From Novosphingobium sp. UBA1948 (GTDB taxonomy: Bacteria > Pseudomonadota > Alphaproteobacteria > Sphingomonadales > Sphingomonadaceae), in the NCBI GenBank assembly GCA_002336765.1, contig DDES01000115.1, positions 2,150 to 11,878 on the forward strand: a DNA stretch of 9,729 bases, given 5' to 3'. The notes below the pieces were generated by a model. The model had not been told where the DNA came from and did no database searches. It worked only from the letters and a program-made list of their open reading frames with translations. This document shows positions 1 through 6,094 of this stretch, in pieces (the stretch's first letter is position 1; each line of letters starts with the position of its first letter). The translations under genes and the position numbers were made by a program.

Positions 1-838
1 TGCGGTGCTGCAGCGGGATGCGCCAGCGCCAGCCGGCGTCCTGTGCCTCGGCCAGCGTATAGGGGCGCGGCGGGCCGACATTCTCGGTCTGCGCGGCGAT
101 GGCACGGTCGCAGAACAGATAATTGGACCAGTCGGTATAGCCGCTGCCGAGCGCCTTCTCGATCAGCAGCGCCCGGAAGCCCGAGCAATCGATGAAGAAA
201 TCGGCGTCGATGGTGCGGCCGTCCTTCAGCGTCAGCGTGGAGACGAAGCCGCGATCGTCGAGCGCCGCATCGATGACGATCCCCTCGGTCCGCTTCACGC
301 CGCGCGCCTCGGCATGGCCGCGCAGGAACCGGGCGACGCGCTTGGCATCGACATGGAGCGCATAGGAAGCGCCGGCGATCGGCGTGCTGCGCGCCTTGAA
401 CGGCAGCATGAAGCGGCCGGCATGCGCCATCACCGTGGCCGGCGCGAAATCCTGGAGCGGGAAATCATGCCCCGCGAGCGTTGCCTTGCGCCAGCATTGG
501 TAGAAGTCGCTGAGCTCCACCCGCTGGCCGACATCGCCGAACGGGTGGAAATAGCTCTCGCCCTTGCGAAACCAGTCCTTGAACTCGATGCCGAGCTTGA
601 AGCTGGCCTGGACCTGGCGGACGAAATCCTGCTCGTCGATGTCGAGCTTGGCGATCAGCTCCATGAAGGGCGGGATCGTGCTCTCCCCCACGCCGATCGT
701 GCCGATATCGTCGCTCTCGACCAGCTCGATCTCGAACAGCCGGCCCTTCATGTGATGCGCCATCACCGCGGCGGCGATCCAGCCGGCGGTGCCGCCGCCG
801 ACGATGCAGACCTTACGGAGCGCGTCCGGATTGTTCAT
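1..838 (-). CDS. Tryptophan halogenase-family flavoprotein, C-terminus cut by window edge
   Basis: This is the N-terminal 279 codons of a flavin-dependent tryptophan-halogenase-like protein; the rest lies beyond base 1. By family knowledge, such enzymes use FADH2 and oxygen to form hypohalous acid, which a catalytic lysine passes to an aromatic substrate; the substrate here is unknown. Visible marks are the Rossmann dinucleotide motif GGGTAGW (residues 14-20), the GVGESTIP segment (49-56), a lysine in ASFKLGIEF (K81) at the position of PrnA/RebH K79, the FIDCSGFR block (215-222) and the halogenase signature WRWRIP (270-275). The ATG at 838 overlaps the TGA of the upstream paralogue as ATGA, so translation is probably coupled. 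It shares many identical blocks with that neighbour, which suggests gene duplication. The family call is secure; actual halogenating activity is inferred, and the second catalytic glutamate is outside the window. Confidence 0.9.
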   Translation of the reverse strand, partial: MNNPDALRKVCIVGGGTAGWIAAAVMAHHMKGRLFEIELVESDDIGTIGVGESTIPPFMELIAKLDIDEQDFVRQVQASFKLGIEFKDWFRKGESYFHPFGDVGQRVELSDFYQCWRKATLAGHDFPLQDFAPATVMAHAGRFMLPFKARSTPIAGASYALHVDAKRVARFLRGHAEARGVKRTEGIVIDAALDDRGFVSTLTLKDGRTIDADFFIDCSGFRALLIEKALGSGYTDWSNYLFCDRAIAAQTENVGPPRPYTLAEAQDAGWRWRIPLQHR

Positions 839-2373
839 GCGGGGGTCCTCATGGGCTCGGCAGCGGCACCATCGACCGTCGCGAGAAATTCGAAATGGGT
901 GGGCGTATCCGCCACGGTGCGGGCGATGGCGGCGCGCATCTGCTCGAGCCCCTGCGCAAGTTCGTCCGTATCGACCGCGGCGACGCCGGGATCGATCCGC
1001 CCGGGCAGATGCTCGAACCCGCCATAGATGGCAAGCCAGGATGCGGGCGAGAACATCTCCCAGCGATAGCGCAGGAATGCGCCCCGCGCGCGCCAAAGCT
1101 CCAGCTTGGCGGCCAGGCTGTCGGGGAGCGCCATGTCGCGGCACGCCTGCCAGAAGGCGCCCTCGCGCGCGCTCAGGCGATAATGGAGGAGGATGAAGTC
1201 GCGGACGCGTTCCATCTCCTCGGCCGACTGGCTGTTGTATTCGGCGGTCACCGCCGGATCGAAGCCCTTGTCGGGGAAGAGCTGCTTCAGCCGCTCGATG
1301 CCCGTCTCGATCAGCGCGATGCTGGTCGATTCCAGCGGCTCGAGAAAGCCCGAGGACAGACCCACCACGATCACGTTCTTGTTCCAGTGCTGACGACGGC
1401 GGCCCGCCTGAAAACGGACTATGCGCGGGTCGCCCAACGCCTCGCCCTCAAGCCGCCGGGCCAGCAGATCGGCGGCGCGCTCCTCGTCGAGAAAGGCACT
1501 GCAAAAGACATAGCCATTGCCCACGCGATGCTGGAGCGGGATGCGCCACTGCCAGCCCGCCTCGCGCGCGGTGGAGCGCGTGTAGGGTGTGGGGTTGGCA
1601 TCCGGACCATGCGTGCTCGGCATGGCCACGGCGCGGTCGCAGGGCAGCCAATGTGACCAGTCCTCAAAGCCTGTCTTGAGCGCCCCTTCGATCAGCAATC
1701 CGCGAAAGCCGGAGCAGTCGATGAACAGTTCCGCCTCGATGTGGCGGCCATCCTGCAGCGTTACGCCGGTCACAAAACCGGTTTCGGGGTCGAGCGCGAC
1801 ATCGCCGATCTTGCCCTCGATCCGCGTGACACCGCGCTGCTCGGCAAAATCGCGCAGGAAACGGGCATAGAGGCCCGCGTCGAAGTGATAGGCATAATCG
1901 AACGTGCTCATCACGCTGCGCGGATCGCCGGCGGGATGGGCAAATTTCCCCGCCCGCGCGATATGCCACGCCATGGCATGCTCATCGAGCGGCGCGTCAT
2001 CCCCCATCGCCCGCGCGCGCAGCCAGTATTGGTGCAGCGGCACCATATCGAAATCGCGGCCGAACGGGCCAAAGGGATGGAAATAGCGGCTATCCTCGCG
2101 CCCCCAGCCGACAAATTCTATGCCCAGCTTGAAGCTGCCCTTGGTGGCGCGCAAAAAGTCGCGCTCGTCGATACCGAGCGTCTGGTTGAACAGGCGGATC
2201 GGCGGGATGGTCGCCTCGCCCACGCCGATGGTGCCGATCTCCTCGCTTTCGACCAGCGTGATCGCGCAATCCTGTTTGAGAGCATGCGCCAGCATCGCGG
2301 CGGTCATCCACCCTGCCGAGCCGCCCCCCACGATCATCACCCTGCGGATTTTGCGCGCATCCTCGCCCATCAT
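835..2373 (-). CDS. Tryptophan halogenase-family flavoprotein (complete, 512 aa)
   Basis: This is a complete flavin-dependent halogenase-like protein with the usual family length of about 500-540 residues. The sequence shows GGGSAGW (16-22) for FAD, GVGEATIP (50-57), the catalytic-lysine equivalent K82 in SFKLGIEF, the FIDCSGFR block (217-224), the signature WQWRIP (274-279) and FLEPLEST (343-350), where E348 matches the PrnA E346 that assists the lysine. All key residues are present, so an active enzyme is plausible. Related enzymes encoded beside TonB-dependent receptors in Brevundimonas and Xanthomonas have been reported to prefer bromide and accept indoles; the substrate here cannot be read from sequence. 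The start has two ATG codons in a row (MMGED); a purine-rich GGGAGAGGG lies just upstream. It follows the receptor gene by 105 bp, with an intrinsic terminator between, and overlaps the next paralogue by 4 bp. Confidence 0.92.
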   Translation of the reverse strand: MMGEDARKIRRVMIVGGGSAGWMTAAMLAHALKQDCAITLVESEEIGTIGVGEATIPPIRLFNQTLGIDERDFLRATKGSFKLGIEFVGWGREDSRYFHPFGPFGRDFDMVPLHQYWLRARAMGDDAPLDEHAMAWHIARAGKFAHPAGDPRSVMSTFDYAYHFDAGLYARFLRDFAEQRGVTRIEGKIGDVALDPETGFVTGVTLQDGRHIEAELFIDCSGFRGLLIEGALKTGFEDWSHWLPCDRAVAMPSTHGPDANPTPYTRSTAREAGWQWRIPLQHRVGNGYVFCSAFLDEERAADLLARRLEGEALGDPRIVRFQAGRRRQHWNKNVIVVGLSSGFLEPLESTSIALIETGIERLKQLFPDKGFDPAVTAEYNSQSAEEMERVRDFILLHYRLSAREGAFWQACRDMALPDSLAAKLELWRARGAFLRYRWEMFSPASWLAIYGGFEHLPGRIDPGVAAVDTDELAQGLEQMRAAIARTVADTPTHFEFLATVDGAAAEPMRTPA

Positions 2374-2383
2374 CGCCCTCTCC

Positions 2384-2398
2384 CTGCCGCTGCGGCAG
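2384..2398. repeat. Short inverted repeat upstream of the halogenase start
   Basis: CTGCCGC and GCGGCAG form a perfect 7-bp inverted repeat around one base, about 10 bases upstream of the halogenase start codon and next to its purine-rich ribosome-binding stretch. In RNA it could form a GC-rich stem with a 3-nt loop that affects translation initiation. The sequence is clear; the function is a guess, because short GC palindromes are common in this genome type. Confidence 0.35.
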
Positions 2399-2406
2399 CT
2401 TAATCG

Positions 2407-2444
2407 AAAAAGGGCGGGCAGGAAGCTTTCTTCCTTGCCCGCCC
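2407..2444 (-). terminator. Intrinsic terminator after the TonB-dependent receptor gene
   Basis: On the minus strand, GGGCGGGCA, one unpaired A and GGAAG pair with CTTCC and TGCCCGCCC (plus-strand arms 2412-2425 and 2430-2444). This gives a 14-bp stem broken only by one bulged base, with a 4-nt loop. It is followed in the minus direction by five T residues (2411-2407). It begins 34 bp past the receptor stop codon and ends 33 bp before the halogenase start. It should end most receptor transcripts and separate receptor from enzyme expression, unless it leaks or is regulated. Confidence 0.85.
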
Positions 2445-2478
2445 CGTCTTCATTCTTGCGACCCGTCGGGCCGCGGCA

Positions 2479-4971
2479 TCAGAACTTGTAGCGGACCGAA
2501 GCCGTCAACGTGCGACCCAGCATCGCCGAGTTGTCGAAAATGGCCTGGTTGGCGGTCAGACCACCCGTACCCCGCGCCTGAAGGCTGCCATTGTTGGCGC
2601 GATAGCCCAGCGTGTTGAACAGGTTGTTGACGTTGAGGCCAACCTCCACATTGGGCACCGGACGGATCTTCAGATAAGCATTGGCGAAAGTTGTGCCCGG
2701 CGCGGTGAGCGAGCCGATCGAGAATTCCGACTGGCCACTGACGCTGACGCCCACTGCCGCCACGCCCATGTCATACGAGGGCGAGAACAGGAAGGTCCAC
2801 TTGGGCATGGCCACCGGCACCAGATTGGTCTTGGTGTCCTTGCTGTCGGTGTAAACGACATAGCCGTTCACCCCGAAAGCGCCCCAGCGCAGATCGCCCG
2901 ACAGTTCCAGACCGCTCGAGTGATAGACCGTGTCGGTGAAGGGGTTCTGGCCACGGCTCACTGCGGTGAAGTCGTAGTTCGATTCCTTGACCTGCGCACG
3001 GTAGAAGGTGGCTTCCACACGGTAGCGGGCAGCGCCCAGCGTGCTGGCGTGCTTTACGCCCACTTCCTGCTGCGTCACGGTGTTGACCGCGAGGTGGTCG
3101 CCACCCGCCGTCAGCTTGCCATCGGCGGTGAAGTTGTTGCCGCTGTAGAGCATACGGTCGGCGTTGAAGCGCCCACCGCTCGACACGCGGGCAAAGACGT
3201 TGGTGGTGTCGGTCAGCTTGTAGAGCGCGCCCACCGACCAGCTCGAATAGCTCTTGCTGTAGTTCAGACGGTCCGCAGGGATCGACGAGGTGTTGAAGGT
3301 CGGCACCACGGCGCTGCCCAGCGCATCGGTGATGGTCATCGTGCCAGTCGAGACATTGCCGAACGAAACGCCCTCGCCATGCAGCGTGTCATAGCGATAG
3401 GAGGCCGACAGGTTCAGGCGGCCAAATTCGCCGTCCAGCTCCAGATAGGCCGCATCATCGGTATAGGCCACATCATAGCTGCGCCCGCCGCAGCAGCCGC
3501 CCCACTGGTTGTTGTAGCCGGTCTGGCCCGCTGCCGAAAGCTGGGCGCCCGCCGCCGTGAACAGGTCGAGCGGCACGGGATTGCCATTGCTGTTGAGCGT
3601 CTGGGTCACATTGTTGATGCGCCAGTCCATCGCCACATTCTGGCGCATGTGGAACCAGCCGGCGCGGGCGTTGAGCTTGCCGCCGCCAAGGTCGAACTTG
3701 CCCTTCAGCGTCAGGTCGCTGGCCAGACTGCCAACATCCTTCATCGTGGTATAGGCCTGCGCACTGTTGCTCAGGAAGGCGCCGGTGTAATTCTGCCCCT
3801 TGAGCGGACCATCGGCATATTTGATCGCGCCGATCACGCGGGCATCGCTGCTGTTGTTCACGCTGCCGATGGTCTGGCCGATCAGGCTGGCGGTGGCCAT
3901 CTCGCCGGTCCACTGGTTGCTGAACGAGCCGCTCATGTCGGTCCAGCGGAACTTCTCGTCGATGGTGAACATCGGCGAGACTTCATAGTGGAACTCGCCG
4001 CCCAGCGCGGTGGCGACAGGGTGAATACCCTGCATCACGCGCTGCTGCACCGTGCCATCGGCAGCCAGCACGTTGAACGTGCGGTTGTAGATGCCGGTGG
4101 AGGCGTACTGGCGGGCGTCCACACCGGGAAGCTGGCTGAAACCGGTGATCTTGTTGCCCGAAATCTCGGCCAGCGCGGGCATCGAGGTGAAGGTCGGTTC
4201 CGAATCGTCAAGGCGCTTGAAGTTGAGGCGGATATAGCCCTTGCCGTCGGCGATCTCCTTGGTGATATTGCCCTTGATCTGATAGCCTTTGCTGGCAGTG
4301 TAGGGCAGATGGGTCGGACCGTTGCCATTCACCACAAAGCCGCCGACATGGTAGGTCACCGTGTCCGAAGCCTTGCCGCCATAGTCGAAATCAAGGCGGA
4401 ATTCGCGATAGTTGAGCGCGCTGGACAGGCCGACCTGACCGCCCTCATCCTTACCGGTCTTGGAAACATAGTTGATGACCGCACCGGGCGCCTGGCTGGA
4501 GAAGGTCGAGGCGCTGCCGCCACGCACCGCTTCCACGCGATCGACATTGTTGTCGAAGCGCACCCAATAGTCGTTGTTGCCAAAGTTCATGTCGCCGAAC
4601 AGCACGACGGGCAGGCCATCTTCCTGAAGGCCGACATATTCCGAACCGCCGGTGGACACGGGAATGCCGCGCACGCCGATGTTGGCGTTGCCGCCGGGGC
4701 CTGCCGTGTCCTGCACATTGAGGCCGGGGATCGCGCGCAGCACTTCAGCCTGCGAGCGCGGGGTGAAATTGGCGATGGCTTCCTGACTGATCTGCGACAC
4801 CGAGATCGAGCTGTTGCGCGCGGTGCGCCCCGCGCTGGAGGCGGTGACAACGATGGCTTCCTCGGCCTTGGCGGCGGGCGCCTCGTCAGCCGCCCACGCC
4901 GGAACGGCAGCCAGACAGGCAGCGCCCAGAGCTGCGAACGACACATAAGACTTGAGAACGGACTGCTTCAT
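2479..4971 (-). CDS. TonB-dependent outer-membrane receptor (830 aa)
   Basis: This is an outer-membrane beta-barrel that imports a substrate using energy from TonB-ExbB-ExbD. It has a signal peptide with predicted cleavage after AWA (residue 27), a TonB-box-like EAIVVTA (38-44), a plug domain over roughly residues 50-175 (VLRAIPGLNV, GVRGIP, VEAVRGG and GAVINYVSK are typical plug blocks), then a barrel rich in alternating aromatic and polar strands, including NVNNLFNTLGY near the end. It ends in VRYKF, the terminal aromatic recognised by the BAM machinery. The start is firm: GGAGG lies 5 nt before the ATG. A Cys-Cys pair (C493-C494, in GGCCGG) sits in the barrel region, probably in a loop. 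The substrate is unknown; the halogenase-like neighbours and LacI-type operators suggest a sugar or plant-derived compound, but that is inference. Confidence 0.95.
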   Translation of the reverse strand: MKQSVLKSYVSFAALGAACLAAVPAWAADEAPAAKAEEAIVVTASSAGRTARNSSISVSQISQEAIANFTPRSQAEVLRAIPGLNVQDTAGPGGNANIGVRGIPVSTGGSEYVGLQEDGLPVVLFGDMNFGNNDYWVRFDNNVDRVEAVRGGSASTFSSQAPGAVINYVSKTGKDEGGQVGLSSALNYREFRLDFDYGGKASDTVTYHVGGFVVNGNGPTHLPYTASKGYQIKGNITKEIADGKGYIRLNFKRLDDSEPTFTSMPALAEISGNKITGFSQLPGVDARQYASTGIYNRTFNVLAADGTVQQRVMQGIHPVATALGGEFHYEVSPMFTIDEKFRWTDMSGSFSNQWTGEMATASLIGQTIGSVNNSSDARVIGAIKYADGPLKGQNYTGAFLSNSAQAYTTMKDVGSLASDLTLKGKFDLGGGKLNARAGWFHMRQNVAMDWRINNVTQTLNSNGNPVPLDLFTAAGAQLSAAGQTGYNNQWGGCCGGRSYDVAYTDDAAYLELDGEFGRLNLSASYRYDTLHGEGVSFGNVSTGTMTITDALGSAVVPTFNTSSIPADRLNYSKSYSSWSVGALYKLTDTTNVFARVSSGGRFNADRMLYSGNNFTADGKLTAGGDHLAVNTVTQQEVGVKHASTLGAARYRVEATFYRAQVKESNYDFTAVSRGQNPFTDTVYHSSGLELSGDLRWGAFGVNGYVVYTDSKDTKTNLVPVAMPKWTFLFSPSYDMGVAAVGVSVSGQSEFSIGSLTAPGTTFANAYLKIRPVPNVEVGLNVNNLFNTLGYRANNGSLQARGTGGLTANQAIFDNSAMLGRTLTASVRYKF

Positions 4972-4976
4972 CGGTT

Positions 4977-4981
4977 CCTCC
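4977..4981 (-). promoter_or_regulatory. Shine-Dalgarno of the TonB-dependent receptor gene
   Basis: GGAGG within AGGGGGAGG on the minus strand lies 5 nt before the receptor ATG. It is near consensus and predicts strong translation, as expected for an abundant outer-membrane protein. Confidence 0.8.
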
Positions 4982-5002
4982 CCCTAGAGGCTATGGATTG
5001 GC

Positions 5003-5018
5003 TTCGACTCATGTCGAA
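5003..5018. repeat. Inverted repeat in the receptor 5' leader
   Basis: TTCGAC and GTCGAA form a perfect 6-bp inverted repeat around TCAT. If the proposed promoter is right, it lies in the first part of the receptor mRNA leader, as a small hairpin or a protein-binding site just downstream of the transcription start. No known regulator is recognised. Confidence 0.4.
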
Positions 5019-5036
5019 ATCCCTGTGGTGCAGTCT

Positions 5037-5065
5037 GGATAAACGGATTCAACAATCGATTGCAA
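5037..5065 (-). promoter_or_regulatory. Possible sigma-70 promoter of the receptor gene
   Basis: On the minus strand, TTGCAA (5065-5060) and TTATCC (5042-5037) are separated by 17 bp. The -35 is fair and the -10 weak, which is common for alphaproteobacterial promoters. The -35 element lies inside one of the two repeated operator-like sequences, so a protein bound there would block RNA polymerase. The predicted leader is about 55-60 nt. This rests on pattern matching only. Confidence 0.35.
5053..5064 (-). promoter_or_regulatory. Operator-like element, copy 1 (overlaps putative -35)
   Basis: The minus strand reads TGCAATCGATTG. It contains the perfect palindrome CAATCGATTG with a central CG, a hallmark of LacI-family operators. 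A copy differing at one of 12 bases lies 23 bp further upstream in the same orientation. Confidence 0.5.
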
Positions 5066-5075
5066 GAACCTTTTG

Positions 5076-5087
5076 CAATTGATTGCA
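5076..5087 (-). promoter_or_regulatory. Operator-like element, copy 2
   Basis: The minus strand reads TGCAATCAATTG, matching copy 1 at 11 of 12 positions, in the same orientation and offset by 23 bp, about two helical turns. It is also an inverted repeat itself: TGCAAT and ATTGCA arms around two bases on the plus strand. The pairing suggests cooperative binding by a dimeric regulator. Confidence 0.5.
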
Positions 5088-5099
5088 TTAAATTGTGCC

Positions 5100-5111
5100 G
5101 GAAACGTTTCC
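5100..5111. promoter_or_regulatory. Perfect 12-bp palindrome GGAAACGTTTCC, LacI-type operator candidate
   Basis: GGAAACGTTTCC is a perfect palindrome with a central CG and resembles operators of LacI/GalR-family regulators (the GAAACGTTTC type). Its centre is 25 bp from the centre of operator-like copy 2, upstream of the putative receptor promoter. No regulator gene is in the window, so the binding protein is unknown. Confidence 0.5.
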
Positions 5112-5294
5112 CGCGTTGCGGATGATGAAAATTGTTGCACTCACGCCACGCTTTAGGCGTCGGCGCGGGAGCGCCCACCTGTCCTAAAGGGCAAGCATGG
5201 CTGGGGATTGAGGGGCTGTCGCTCTAGGATAGTTGCGGCCTTGCGCCTAAATGAAGCTACCGCTGGCACCGGCTCGCACCAGCATCCTTCTCCC

Positions 5295-5298
5295 GAGG
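5295..5298 (+). promoter_or_regulatory. Shine-Dalgarno supporting a TTG start for mazG
   Basis: GAGG sits 7 nt before TTG at 5306. The first in-frame ATG (5342) has no comparable site and would remove the first 12 residues, including the LDRLLAIM lead-in that MazG proteins usually have. This favours the TTG start. Confidence 0.65.
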
Positions 5299-5305
5299 TA
5301 TTCGC

Positions 5306-6094
5306 TTGACCACTCCTGCTCTCGACCGTCTGCTGGCAATCATGGCCCGACTGCGTGATCTCCGCAGCGGGTGCGAATGGGATGTGGCGCAGACCTTCGC
5401 CACCATCGCGCCCTACACGATCGAGGAAGCCTATGAGGTGGCCGACGCCATCGAGCGCGACGACATGCCTGCGCTGCGCGAGGAGTTGGGCGATCTGCTG
5501 TTGCAGGTGGTGTTCCACGCCCGCATGGCCGAGGAAGCGGGCCTGTTTGCCTTTGACGATGTGGCAGCCAGCATCAGCGCCAAGATGGAAACCCGCCATC
5601 CGCATATTTTTGGCCCGCATATTTTCGGTAATGCTGCCGACGAAGGCCAGTCCCGCGAGGTCCGCTGGGAGCGATTGAAGGCCGAAGAGCGCGCGGAAAA
5701 AGGCGCCGGCGGAGCGCTGGACGGCGTGGCGCTGGCGCTGCCCGCCTTGATGCGCGCGGAAAAGCTACAAAAGCGCGCGGCGCGTGTCGGGTTTGACTGG
5801 CCCGATATTGCTGGCCCTGCCGCCAAAGTGGCCGAAGAAGTCGAGGAAATGGCCTCCGCGCCGTCACCCGACGCGCTGTTCGAGGAAGCGGGCGATTTCC
5901 TGTTTGCCGCCGCCAATCTGGTGCGCGCCTATGGCATCGCCCCCGAAGAGGCGCTGCGGGCCGCCAATGCCAAGTTCGAACGACGGTTTCGCGGGATGGA
6001 GGCTTTGGCCGAGGGACGCTTTGCCGACCTGTCGCTCGACGAGCAGGAAGAGCTTTGGCAGGCGGTGAAGCGCGGCGAGGCTAAAGCCGGATAA
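5306..6094 (+). CDS. mazG: Nucleoside triphosphate pyrophosphohydrolase MazG
   Basis: MazG is a cytosolic enzyme that splits (d)NTPs to NMP and pyrophosphate and is linked to removal of abnormal nucleotides and, in E. coli, to (p)ppGpp-related stress control. At 262 residues it has the normal length for the two-domain form. The first domain shows GCEWDVAQT (22-30), the metal-binding helix E40-E41-x-x-E44 and EELGD (59-63). The second shows EEVEE (177-181) and EEAGD (193-197). Both acidic motif sets are intact, so activity is expected. The TTG start is preferred on its GAGG site. An oddity is the tandem PHIFGPHIFG (99-108), where relatives usually have one copy; it comes from a 15-bp duplication. 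The gene converges on hflX with a 14-bp 3' overlap, so any terminator would lie inside hflX; I see none. Confidence 0.95.
   Translation: MTTPALDRLLAIMARLRDLRSGCEWDVAQTFATIAPYTIEEAYEVADAIERDDMPALREELGDLLLQVVFHARMAEEAGLFAFDDVAASISAKMETRHPHIFGPHIFGNAADEGQSREVRWERLKAEERAEKGAGGALDGVALALPALMRAEKLQKRAARVGFDWPDIAGPAAKVAEEVEEMASAPSPDALFEEAGDFLFAAANLVRAYGIAPEEALRAANAKFERRFRGMEALAEGRFADLSLDEQEELWQAVKRGEAKAG
5600..5629 (+). repeat. 15-bp in-frame tandem duplication in mazG
   Basis: Two adjacent 15-bp units (5600-5614 and 5615-5629) start with the same 11 bases, CCGCATATTTT, and match at 13 of 15 positions. They encode PHIFG twice in a row after the conserved RH of the first MazG domain. Both differences are silent third-position changes, which suggests an older duplication kept in frame. 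Confidence 0.8.

Larger units (their letters stand above)
4972..5305. other. Divergent intergenic control region between the receptor gene and mazG
   Basis: These 334 bp hold no convincing gene. The half nearer the receptor (about 5000-5111) is AT-rich and contains operator-like palindromes, a possible promoter and a leader hairpin, listed separately. The half nearer mazG (5112-5294) shows a small GC hairpin and no promoter that I can call with confidence. The few short open frames here have no plausible start context. Confidence 0.7.

Noticed and set aside
5..1027. Long plus-strand open frames opposite the halogenase genes (also 895-1656 and 1741-2403)
   Set aside because: They mirror the GC-rich codon use of the minus-strand halogenases, span gene boundaries and show no domain motifs.
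2920..5082. 720-codon plus-strand open frame opposite the TonB-dependent receptor
   Set aside because: It is antisense to a receptor with signal peptide, plug, barrel and terminal Phe; its translation is a low-complexity Ala/Gly/His/Arg mix with no recognisable domain. It reflects the codon bias of the real gene.
5162..5175. GGCGC-GGGA-GCGCC hairpin upstream of mazG as a terminator
   Set aside because: The stem is only 5 bp and has no T run on either strand.
4984..5178. 64-codon minus-strand open frame in the receptor promoter region
   Set aside because: It covers the operator-like repeats and the putative promoter, has no ribosome-binding context, and shows no protein motif.
5342..6094. 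ATG at 5342 as the mazG start
   Set aside because: It lacks a good ribosome-binding site and removes the conserved lead-in residues; TTG at 5306 with GAGG 7 nt upstream fits better.
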